A stretch of 6,115 nt of DNA from an uncultured Woeseiaceae bacterium (GTDB lineage Bacteria; Pseudomonadota; Gammaproteobacteria; Woeseiales; Woeseiaceae). Below the pieces are notes generated by a model. That model did no database searches, was not told where the DNA came from, and saw nothing but the letters and a program-made list of their open reading frames with translations. Where the stretch lies: contig CAMYMP010000039.1 in the NCBI GenBank assembly GCA_947259435.1, positions 1 to 6,115 of the forward strand. The letters run 5' to 3'. Shown piece by piece: positions 1-6,034 of this stretch. The stretch's first letter is position 1, and each line of letters opens with the position of its first letter. The position numbers were made by a program, and so were the translations under genes.

Positions 1-784
1 CGACGATGACGGCGCCGGCATCTGGACCTTGCCGTCAACGTCGAGCACTGTCGGCGACATCGGATTCACCTTCAACTTCTTCGGTACGACGACGACTTCG
101 TTGACAATCAATTCCAACGGCTCGGTAAGCTTCGGCGACGCGGTGATCGCACCGTTCCTCGACAATACTGCGACCAATGCCTTCAGCTACAGCACAACGA
201 ATGTGGGCCAGGAACCGACGCCCGGCATCCCAAACGCAATCCGGATTCAGTGGGGCAGCACTGATAATTTTGGCAATCCGGAAACGGACAACCTTTTCCA
301 AATGGCTATCTTCAATCTGACTGATGACGTGTTCGCCATGGAATTCAACTACGGACAAATCACGGCCGGCAGCGACGCAACCTCCAGTATTGGATTCGAC
401 AATGGCGACGGCACGGCATTTGACTTGCTAGAGCAGCTGGCCCTTGGATTCGACGACTATATGGGCGTCGGTGCCAACGGTTTCGATTCGGACAATGAAT
501 TCTGTGCGGATCCCGGCACGATACTTGCGTGCAACAACTACAATGCCGTAACAGATGTGTTCGGCCCCGGCGCGGACTTGCTGCCGCCGGACTTCAGCAA
601 CTTCTTCCGGTTCGACCCGACCTTCGGTATCGAGGCGCAGGGACGCTATTTTTTCCTGATCGACAATAGCGTGACGGATCCTGCTGCGGTCCCGGAGCCG
701 GGGACGCTGTGGCTACTCGGCATCGGTTTTGCCGGTCTCGCGATCAGCCGTCGTCGGCGTAGGCTCGGAATTCACACGCCGTAA
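1..784 (+). CDS. NIDO-like PEP-CTERM exported protein, 3' part
   Basis: The reading frame is open from base 2, so the gene begins upstream of the window; 260 codons are visible. The TTG at 29 is an internal codon, not a credible start. Seen: a nidogen-like pattern at the visible N-terminus, with FNFFGT, then NSNGSVSFG, IAPFLDN, AIRIQWG, and FQMAIFNLTDD followed by FAMEFNYGQI and IGFDNGDG. This is the usual order in NIDO domains of bacterial surface proteins. Two cysteines, in FCADPGTILAC, could form a disulphide. The C-terminus has VPEPGT at 689-706, a hydrophobic helix (LWLLGIGFAGLAI) and an RRRRR tail, which is a canonical PEP-CTERM sorting signal. Known for the family: such proteins are exported by Sec and processed by an exosortase, often in exopolysaccharide-producing bacteria. 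Inferred: a surface or matrix protein, possibly adhesive. No exosortase gene is in the window. The last 13 bp overlap the convergent TIR gene. Confidence 0.88.
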   Translation, partial: DDDGAGIWTLPSTSSTVGDIGFTFNFFGTTTTSLTINSNGSVSFGDAVIAPFLDNTATNAFSYSTTNVGQEPTPGIPNAIRIQWGSTDNFGNPETDNLFQMAIFNLTDDVFAMEFNYGQITAGSDATSSIGFDNGDGTAFDLLEQLALGFDDYMGVGANGFDSDNEFCADPGTILACNNYNAVTDVFGPGADLLPPDFSNFFRFDPTFGIEAQGRYFFLIDNSVTDPAAVPEPGTLWLLGIGFAGLAISRRRRRLGIHTP

Positions 785-2850
785 CGTGACTTTAGGTTTG
801 CCGCCTTTTCCGGCTTGTCCCAGGCCTCGTAGAGGAAAATGAGCCGGTAAAGAGCGCTTCTGGTGAACAGCGCCTCGGCGCCCCAGCGTTTTTCGATGAC
901 GTCAAGACTCTCGAGCAGCAGAGTTTCCGCCTCCGCATACCTGCCAACAGCAGCCATACATGCACCGCGGATGCTGTCAAGGTTTGCCGTGCGCCATGCT
1001 TCGCCTTCATAGTCGGCACGTAACAAAGGTTCCGCCGCCGCCACGCTTTGCAGCGCGTCTTCGTATCGCCCGGTCCTGAAATACAGATCCGCCATATTGC
1101 TCAGCACCGGCCCCTGCAGGCGATGACCATGTACTCGCGTTATCTCGAGTGCCTCGAGATACAGCGCCTCGGCTTCGTCGGGCCTGCTCAGACCGGTTAA
1201 CGCAAGGCCCAGGCTGTTCAACGGGAACGCCAGGTCATCATGACCACGGTCCTTCAGTTTGCGATCCACAGCCAGGGCTTTGCGTAGCAACTCCTCCGCC
1301 TCCCCCAGATTGTCACGCTCGAGCAGCAATCGACCGAGGTTGTTGACGATGCTGGACACCTCCGGGTGCTCGTCCCCATAGATGTGGCGATAGCGCCGCA
1401 ACGATTCGCGCATCTCGCGTTCGGCCGCCACGTTGTCACCGGCGAAGTAGAACAGCGACGCGAGATTGTTGCCAGTTTCCGCAACCAGTGGATGGTCGTC
1501 GCCCAGTGTTTCGACGCGAATGTCGAGTGACTCTCTGAACAATGGCTCGGCCTCGCCCATGCGCCCCTGGAATAGCAGCGACGTCGCCAGACCTGCCATG
1601 CTTCGTGCGACATCCGGATGTCGATCACCGTGCATATCCCGATCGATGGCAAGTGCTTCGCTGTATAGCGCTTCCGCTTCGTCATCCCTTTCGAACTGTG
1701 ACAGCACGTCCGCCAGGCCGTTCATTGCCGCGGTTGTATCAGCGTGCGGCTCCGTGTAAACGATTCGTGCCGCACCGAGCGCATTCCTGTAGGTAGCTTC
1801 GGCGGCCTCATACTCGCCTTTCAGGTAAAGTGCCGCACCGAGAGAGTTGGCGCTTGCGACCAGCTTCGGGCGGGGATCGTCGGCCAGTTGCTCGCGGAGC
1901 GATACGGCCTGCTCGAGGAATCGGGTAGCTGGTTCGTAGAGGCCGAGACCCGTATAAACCCTGCCGAGCGTGTGCATGAGGTCGGCGCGCACCACGGGCT
2001 GCTGCTGCAGGTTCGTCTCGATATTTCGGGCACCTCTGTCCAGTATCTCGCGCGCTGTTACGGCGTTACCACGGGCTTCACTGGGGTCCGAGACCTGGAA
2101 TAGTGAGACAAGGAAGTCTGTTGTCTGTTGTGCCGTCGCCGCTTCAGTTTGCGCGAGCGAACGTTGCCTCACTGCCTCGGCGCGTGCGAACAATGCCGCG
2201 CCGGCGAGGACCGACGCAATAACCATGCCGACCAGGGATGCTGTGGTAATCGCTATGAGACGCCTTTGACGTCGATGCTGTTCACGTCGCTGCAACTCGT
2301 CGAGGCCGACCCCGAGCAGGCCGGCGATCAACTTCAGCTGTGCGCCAGTCTTGCCATCCTTGCCGTCGCGGGCATCCGCCGCAATCGGTTCCGTCCGCTT
2401 GTTGCTGAGTTCACCGTCATCACCAAGGTGAAAACGTAACGCAGGTGGAAAACACTCCAGGTCTGGGTCTGCCGTCTCAGTTGCGTTCGGTTCGCCGTCG
2501 ACGATAATGCAGAAAATACTGTCCTCGCGGCCGAGTCGTGTGAATGTCCGAATTTCTTCGTTGACCCACTGCGAGCGGGCCGCGGCTGGCGAGCAGACAA
2601 CGAAAAATGCCGCGGAATTTTGCAATGCCGAGGTAATTCTGTCACCGAGATCGGTAGCGGAGGCCAGCTCTTCACGGTCGCGAAATATGGGCAGCAGTCG
2701 CTTCGGTATGACGCCTCTGGCGGTGTTACGGCCGATCAGGCGTTTGTGTACCCGGTAGGTTTCGAGTTTCCTGTGCAGCCAGCTGCCCCAGCGCTCGTCT
2801 TGGTGACTGTAGCTGATGAACGCAAGGTACTTCCGCTTTGCTACATCCAT
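772..2850 (-). CDS. TIR domain-transmembrane-TPR repeat protein
   Basis: The protein is 692 aa from the ATG at 2850. Residues 7 to about 125 form a TIR (TIR_2-like) domain: YLAFISYSHQDERW, then LLPIFRDREELAS, a segment FFVVCSPAAARSQ, and WVNEEI at 95-100. E99 aligns with the catalytic glutamate of NAD-cleaving TIRs (the WVHKEI box of SARM1). A conserved juxtamembrane stretch follows (AADARDGKDGKTG to LDELQRREQ), then a basic run RRQRR and one membrane helix at about 198-220. By the positive-inside rule the TIR is cytoplasmic and the rest is outside. Residues 243-285 (FLVSLFQVSDPSEARG...) and about ten 42-residue TPRs (287-692) follow. Several repeats carry the kinesin-light-chain-type GDDHPLVAETGNNLA pattern. 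An upstream TTG/GTG-type extension to 3048 is possible but disfavoured, because a good ribosome site and a -10-like box lie inside it. Likely role: membrane sensor with a TIR NADase or scaffold output. Substrate, ligand and any immune function are unknown. The gene stands alone. Confidence 0.9.
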   Translation of the reverse strand: MDVAKRKYLAFISYSHQDERWGSWLHRKLETYRVHKRLIGRNTARGVIPKRLLPIFRDREELASATDLGDRITSALQNSAAFFVVCSPAAARSQWVNEEIRTFTRLGREDSIFCIIVDGEPNATETADPDLECFPPALRFHLGDDGELSNKRTEPIAADARDGKDGKTGAQLKLIAGLLGVGLDELQRREQHRRQRRLIAITTASLVGMVIASVLAGAALFARAEAVRQRSLAQTEAATAQQTTDFLVSLFQVSDPSEARGNAVTAREILDRGARNIETNLQQQPVVRADLMHTLGRVYTGLGLYEPATRFLEQAVSLREQLADDPRPKLVASANSLGAALYLKGEYEAAEATYRNALGAARIVYTEPHADTTAAMNGLADVLSQFERDDEAEALYSEALAIDRDMHGDRHPDVARSMAGLATSLLFQGRMGEAEPLFRESLDIRVETLGDDHPLVAETGNNLASLFYFAGDNVAAEREMRESLRRYRHIYGDEHPEVSSIVNNLGRLLLERDNLGEAEELLRKALAVDRKLKDRGHDDLAFPLNSLGLALTGLSRPDEAEALYLEALEITRVHGHRLQGPVLSNMADLYFRTGRYEDALQSVAAAEPLLRADYEGEAWRTANLDSIRGACMAAVGRYAEAETLLLESLDVIEKRWGAEALFTRSALYRLIFLYEAWDKPEKAANLKSRYGV

Positions 2851-2856
2851 GCGCAT

Positions 2857-2864
2857 CCCTTTCC
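2857..2864 (-). promoter_or_regulatory. Ribosome binding site fixing the TIR gene start
   Basis: The minus strand reads GGAAAGGG, then ATGCGC, then ATG at 2850. Six bases separate the purine-rich site from the ATG at 2850. The ATG at 2856 directly abuts the site and is too close. This favours the start MDVAKRKYLAF, which places the TIR fold right at the N-terminus, as is normal for this family. Confidence 0.6.
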
Positions 2865-2931
2865 GCAATTCGTTCCGGCGTAGCGATGACCAGCCAGGAC
2901 TGCACTTCTTGTTCTTCGTACGCAGGTACCA

Positions 2932-2937
2932 AGTATA
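2932..2937 (-). promoter_or_regulatory. Possible -10 box of the TIR gene
   Basis: The minus strand has TATACT in the context TTTGGCTATACTTGG, a good match to the sigma-70 -10 hexamer. It would put transcription start near 2925 and give a leader of about 75 nt before the ATG at 2850. No convincing -35 hexamer is found 16-18 bp upstream, so the promoter is weak, needs an activator, or is not real. Confidence 0.35.
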
Positions 2938-2954
2938 GCCAAACGGCAACGAGA

Positions 2955-3108
2955 GTGGGTTCCGCCCACCAACGCGTTGGCGCGAGGGCGCGCCCGACAG
3001 GATTGACTCGAATCGCCTTAGGGCGATTCTCGGGGCTTTGCCCCGCACTCGCTACGCTCGTGCGTCCAAAACGCTAACGCGTTTTGTCGAACAAGGTCCG
3101 CCTCCTTG
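2955..3108. repeat. Cluster of small adjacent hairpins
   Basis: Seven perfect inverted repeats lie almost end to end. GTGGG/CCCAC spans 2955-2969. CCAACGCGTTGG spans 2969-2980. GGCGCG/CGCGCC spans 2979-2994. GAATCGCC/GGCGATTC spans 3010-3029 with a 4-base loop. CGGGGC-TTT-GCCCCG spans 3031-3045. CAAAACGC/GCGTTTTG spans 3067-3086 with loop TAAC. CAAGG/CCTTG spans 3092-3108. An imperfect one, GCAC/GTGC with inner pairs, spans 3045-3063. No gene is credible here. It lies downstream of the tRNA terminator and upstream of the TIR promoter. It may be a repetitive extragenic element or a folded RNA leader or trailer; the sequence alone does not tell which. Confidence 0.6.
2987..3004 (-). repeat. Near-copy of the tRNA-Arg 3' end
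   Basis: Bases 2987-3004 (GGCGCGCCCGACAGGATT on the plus strand) match 3165-3182 of the tRNA-Arg gene at 17 of 18 positions, in the same orientation and exactly 178 bp away. The matching tRNA part is the CC of the CCA end, the discriminator base, the 3' acceptor strand and part of the T arm. The match stops abruptly on both sides. Candidate explanations are an old attachment-site scar, a tRNA-derived repeat or chance. No integrase lies nearby. Confidence 0.5.
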
Positions 3109-3121
3109 GGCAGGACACACA

Positions 3122-3163
3122 AGTAAACAAAAATGGGCCCACAAGGGGCCCAATTTTGTTTAC
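3122..3163 (-). terminator. Intrinsic terminator of tRNA-Arg, possibly bidirectional
   Basis: A 19-bp inverted repeat has arms at 3122-3140 and 3146-3164 with one mismatch and a 5-base loop (ACAAG). The core is GGGCCC/GGGCCC, flanked by A-rich and T-rich arms. Read on the minus strand it starts at the last base of the tRNA CCA end, and its 3' arm ends in TTTTTGTTTACT, which provides the U tract. Read on the plus strand the 3' side is AATTTTGTTTACT, so it could also stop transcription coming from the left. Confidence 0.8.
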
Positions 3164-3240
3164 TGGCGCGCCCGAGAGGATTCGAACCTCTGACCCCTGC
3201 CTTCGGAGGGCAGTACTCTATCCAGCTGAGCTACGGGCGC
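3164..3240 (-). tRNA. tRNA-Arg (anticodon CCG)
   Basis: The 77-nt cloverleaf is complete, with CCA encoded at the 3' end. The acceptor stem is GCGCCCG paired with CGGGCGC, and the discriminator base is G. The D arm contains GCTCAGCTGGATAGAGT. The anticodon stem CTGCC/GGCAG encloses the loop CTCCGAA, giving anticodon CCG, which reads CGG arginine codons. The T arm is AGAGG-TTCGAAT-CCTCT. It closely resembles the E. coli tRNA-Arg(CCG) as I recall it. A single-gene unit is likely: a -10-like box lies upstream at 3272-3277 and a strong terminator follows at once. Confidence 0.97.
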
Positions 3241-3271
3241 GGTATTTGGCAAAAAGCTTCTTATCGCCGGC

Positions 3272-3277
3272 ATTCTA
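3272..3277 (-). promoter_or_regulatory. Possible -10 box of tRNA-Arg promoter
   Basis: The minus strand reads TTAGAATGCCGGCGA. TAGAAT is a good -10 hexamer, and the GC-rich bases after it look like the discriminator of stringently controlled stable-RNA promoters. The tRNA 5' end would follow about 25 nt after transcription start, leaving a short leader for RNase P to remove. The best -35 candidate, CTGCCG at 3295-3300 (17-bp spacer), is poor. Confidence 0.4.
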
Positions 3278-3298
3278 ACCTGCATTACGGAGGCCGGC

Positions 3299-3323
3299 AG
3301 CCGTTTTCCAGCAAGCCGTTTTC
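3299..3323. repeat. 10-bp direct repeat in divergent promoter region
   Basis: AGCCGTTTTC occurs at 3299-3308 and again at 3314-3323, 15 bp apart start to start. The pair lies just upstream of the putative tRNA -10 box and about 70-90 bp upstream of pap. It could be a tandem protein-binding site or a small duplication. Confidence 0.4.
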
Positions 3324-3335
3324 TGATTACCAAGG

Positions 3336-3341
3336 TAGAAT
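3336..3341 (+). promoter_or_regulatory. Possible -10 box of pap
   Basis: TAGAAT lies 50 bp before the pap ATG, in the context AAGGTAGAATTGC, and would give a leader of roughly 40 nt. No clear -35 hexamer sits 16-18 bp upstream, so this is a weak call. Confidence 0.25.
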
Positions 3342-3390
3342 TGCAGTTTCGCGCCGACTCAAGGTGTTTCAAAAGGATTGGTAGCAAACG

Positions 3391-4893
3391 ATGTTTGATG
3401 CAGCAGAGCTAGGTCAGAGTGTTAGTAAATCCGAATTCAAGGAACGTGAGCTCGACCTGCGCGCACGGCTTCTGACCCTGCAATATCGCACGCTCGAGTT
3501 CGCGCGTTTTCCAGTGATCATCGACTTCGCGGGCGTTGATGGCGCCGGGAAAGGCTCGACCGTCAACATGTTGAACAAATGGATGGACCCGCGCTGGGTA
3601 CGATCCATTGGCTATCGCGCACCGACCGAGGAAGAACGAGCTCGGCCACGATTTTGGCGGTATTGGCGCGACCTGCCGCAAAAAGGCCGTACCGGACTTT
3701 ATCTGAGCGGCCGCTATTCGCGTCCCTTGCTGGGCAGGGTCTATGGCGGCAGCGACGAACTTGTATTCGACAGACGGCTCGCTGAGATCATCCGCTTCGA
3801 GAATGCGCTGGTCGACGACGGCGCATTGATACTCAAGTTCTGGATGCATCTGAGTCAGGAGCACCAAAAAACTCGCCTCGACGAGCTGTCGGCGGACCCG
3901 CTACAGAGCTATAAAGTGACCGACGATGACTGGAAAAATCATAAAAACTATGACGACTTCATCACGGCAGCCGAACAAATCATTACGCGCACGAACAGGG
4001 GCGGCGCGCATTGGAACATCGTCGAGGGCGTAGACCCCAACTACCGGCATCTCCGGGTTGGCGAGATCATTGCGGCCGAACTGGCGCGGCACCTGGATGC
4101 GCATGAGCGACAGGTCGCAGCAACAGCCGGCTCGGAAGCACCGGTCGGCGTCGAGGCTGTTACTGGCAACCCAACAACCGTGTTCGACAGCCTGGACCTG
4201 TCGCAGACCGTTACGAGGCGCGACTACCAGAAGCCAATAAAAAAGTATCAGGCGCAGCTTGGAGACCTCGGGCGCAAGGCATTCGACAAGGGCGTGTCAA
4301 CCGTGCTCGTTTTCGAAGGTCCCGATGCGAGTGGCAAGGGCGGCGCAATCCGACGCACAATCTGGAGTCTCGATGCGCGCACCTCCCGCGTGCATCAGTT
4401 CGCTGCGCCTACCGACGAGGAACGGGCGCACCACTACTTGTGGCGCTTCTGGCGAAAAATACCTGCCGCGGGTTTTGTGTCTGTGTTTGATCGTAGCTGG
4501 TATGGGCGCGTACTCGTCGAGCGTGCCGAAGGATTTGCGACTGAAGACGAATGGCGGCGTGCCTATAACGAGATCAACGATTTCGAGAATCAGATCGTTG
4601 ATCGCGGCATTCTGTTGCTCAAGTTCTGGCTGCATATCAGCAAGGATGAACAGCTCAAACGTTTCAAGAAACGCGAGAAGTCGCCGTACAAACACTGGAA
4701 GCTCACCGACGAGGACTGGCGAAACCGGGAGCAATGGGACGCATACGAGTTATATGGTCACGACGTGGTGCAGTATACGAGTACACAAAAAGCGCCGTGG
4801 ATACTTGTCGAAGGCAACAGCAAGCTACACGCCCGCCTCAAGGTGATAAAGACCGTCACCGATCATCTCAAGGAGCGCGTCGAGAGCGATTGA
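3391..4893 (+). CDS. pap: Polyphosphate:AMP phosphotransferase, two-domain PPK2
   Basis: The enzyme transfers phosphate from inorganic polyphosphate to AMP, giving ADP (class II PPK2), and acts in the cytoplasm. Its 500 aa match the usual size of two-domain PAP proteins, just under 500 aa. Seen: two tandem PPK2 repeats, about 15-235 and 270-490. The C-terminal repeat has Walker A GPDASGKGG (310-318, K316), the FDRSWYGR lid motif (366-373), FRFWRKIP-like WRFWRKIP, and LLLKFWLHISKDEQ with FKKREK. The N-terminal repeat keeps Walker A GVDGAGKGS (48-56, K54) but has SGRYSRP (106-112) where the second has DRSWYGR, so catalysis is expected mainly in the C-terminal half, as known for the family. The ATG at 3391 is well bounded: an in-frame TAG ends at 3384. 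Possible ribosome sites are AAGGA at 3373-3377 or GGTAG at 3380-3384. The gene converges on the patatin gene 41 bp beyond its stop, with no clear terminator between them. Confidence 0.95.
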   Translation: MFDAAELGQSVSKSEFKERELDLRARLLTLQYRTLEFARFPVIIDFAGVDGAGKGSTVNMLNKWMDPRWVRSIGYRAPTEEERARPRFWRYWRDLPQKGRTGLYLSGRYSRPLLGRVYGGSDELVFDRRLAEIIRFENALVDDGALILKFWMHLSQEHQKTRLDELSADPLQSYKVTDDDWKNHKNYDDFITAAEQIITRTNRGGAHWNIVEGVDPNYRHLRVGEIIAAELARHLDAHERQVAATAGSEAPVGVEAVTGNPTTVFDSLDLSQTVTRRDYQKPIKKYQAQLGDLGRKAFDKGVSTVLVFEGPDASGKGGAIRRTIWSLDARTSRVHQFAAPTDEERAHHYLWRFWRKIPAAGFVSVFDRSWYGRVLVERAEGFATEDEWRRAYNEINDFENQIVDRGILLLKFWLHISKDEQLKRFKKREKSPYKHWKLTDEDWRNREQWDAYELYGHDVVQYTSTQKAPWILVEGNSKLHARLKVIKTVTDHLKERVESD

Positions 4894-4934
4894 GAACGTG
4901 CCTTCGGTAGACAGCAGTCAGTCCGTCGGTGCAA

Positions 4935-5936
4935 TCAGTCTGACAATCCCACGACTCGGCGTATCTCCGGCATTGCGTTGCTGACGCAGTCCTCGCCTTC
5001 CTTCATGGCTTCGCCGGCGCGGCTGAACTCGAGAATGCCGATGTCGCCGAGTCTAGGCGAAATCAACACGTCCGCCGGATCTCCGGCAAGCCGGCTCCGC
5101 GTAATTCGGTCCTGAAAAATGTTAATAGAACTTGAGACAGCGCTTAACATGCCCGGGGCCTCGTCTTTTTCACGCTCGCGTGAAAAAAGCGAGTTCGAGT
5201 ATTGTCTGGCCTGCTGCTTCAGGTTTTGCAGTACGCCTTCATCTTCCTGTTCTTTGGTTGACCGCTCTTCCTGCTTTTTGGTTGCCGGCGTTTTCTTGTT
5301 TTTTTTGCGCACGATGTCCGAATTGAGGTTTACGCCAATCACAATCTCGGCGCCCAGCGCCCTGCACGCCGATACCGGCACCGGGTTGACCAGTCCACCA
5401 TCCACGAGCCAGCGTTCGTTCTGGCGGACTGCAGGAAACAGCCCCGGCATCGCCATCGATGCTCTGATGGCATGTGCTGCTTCGCCCTCCTTGAACCAGT
5501 ACTCGCGGCCAGTCGCCAGCTCCGCGGCCACGGCAACGTATTTCTTCGGCAGGTCCTCGATACAGAGGTCTTTAGCAGCTACATAGTCGTGCAGGAAGCG
5601 GTTCATTCTCTCGGCATTGACGAACCCGGCCTGCGTGAACTTTATATCGAAAAACCGCAACACGTCGCTTCGTGTTGATTCCAAAACCCAGTTTTCCAGT
5701 TTCTCGAGGTTTCCGGCCACGTATGCGCCACCGACCATTGCGCCAACCGAGGTGCCGCAGACGACGCCGGGTTCGATGCCTGCTTTCAGCAACGCGTTAA
5801 TGATGCCGACGTGAGACCAGCCGCGGGATGCGCCAGATCCGAGGGCGAGGCCGATAACCGGTTTGGCAGATGAGTTACTCAATTTTTCGGTCCGCGGTTT
5901 TGTAGCTGAAATGTAGTTACATTCTTGAGCACACAT
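4935..5936 (-). CDS. Patatin-like phospholipase (RssA/NTE type)
   Basis: This is a serine lipid acyl hydrolase of the patatin family, probably cytoplasmic since no signal peptide is seen. From the ATG at 5936 it is 333 aa. Seen: IGLALGSGASRGWSHVG carries the oxyanion-hole loop (G33-S-G-A-S-R-G39), GTSVG carries the nucleophile S63, and LVDGGLVNPVP carries the catalytic D179 of the Ser-Asp dyad. A highly charged linker at about 210-232 (RKKNKK to KEQEDE) precedes a C-terminal block, SINIFQDRITRSRLAGDPAD then LISPRLGDIGILEF, which I recognise from proteobacterial relatives. The start is uncertain: the frame stays open to 6068, with a GTG at 6047 (AGGA six bases before) and a TTG at 6068. I prefer 5936 because the upstream codons lose the GC-rich third position, and because longer versions would overlap the divergent signal-peptide gene. 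The physiological substrate is unknown. Confidence 0.88.
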   Translation of the reverse strand: MCAQECNYISATKPRTEKLSNSSAKPVIGLALGSGASRGWSHVGIINALLKAGIEPGVVCGTSVGAMVGGAYVAGNLEKLENWVLESTRSDVLRFFDIKFTQAGFVNAERMNRFLHDYVAAKDLCIEDLPKKYVAVAAELATGREYWFKEGEAAHAIRASMAMPGLFPAVRQNERWLVDGGLVNPVPVSACRALGAEIVIGVNLNSDIVRKKNKKTPATKKQEERSTKEQEDEGVLQNLKQQARQYSNSLFSREREKDEAPGMLSAVSSSINIFQDRITRSRLAGDPADVLISPRLGDIGILEFSRAGEAMKEGEDCVSNAMPEIRRVVGLSD

Positions 5937-6034
5937 AGTATTGCATGCCTTGCACCCGATCTGCTTGCTGTCTTCTGTTGGTCGAGCGGTCTGAATCGCT
6001 GGTGGAGCCTTCGTTTGCTTGCTAACGTGGGCTG

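Noticed and set aside
1254..1685. Other-frame open stretches inside the TIR-TPR gene
   Set aside because: These come from the GC-rich coding strand; none has a start signal or protein family, while the main frame encodes clear TPRs throughout.
2851..3048. N-terminal 66-residue extension of the TIR protein starting at 3048
   Set aside because: It runs through the hairpin cluster and a -10-like box, has no recognisable domain, and the ribosome site at 2857-2864 points to the ATG at 2850.
2951..3164. Mobile element or CRISPR array in the repeat-rich spacer
   Set aside because: There is no transposase or integrase frame, the hairpins differ from each other rather than repeating as units, and there are no regularly spaced direct repeats.
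3084..3384. Plus-strand frames across the tRNA (3084-3278 and 3133-3384) with sequences such as [14 protein letters not shown] and [14 protein letters not shown]
   Set aside because: These are antisense translations of the tRNA-Arg gene. Strings of this type are well-known false proteins in databases. No ribosome site or family supports them.
4259..4846. Long plus-strand frame inside pap, in another reading frame
   Set aside because: It is a shadow of the strongly supported pap gene; the translation is Ser/Arg-rich with no domain. The same holds for the minus-strand frames at 3409-3867 and 4297-4734.
4894..4934. Possible bidirectional terminator between pap and the patatin gene
   Set aside because: Only a 5-bp GTCAG/CTGAC pairing with a long loop was found and no T tract, so it is not called.
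5871..5881. Palindrome TGAGTTACTCA near the patatin start as an operator
   Set aside because: It lies within the patatin coding region in every start model, and 11 bp of symmetry is expected by chance at this scale.
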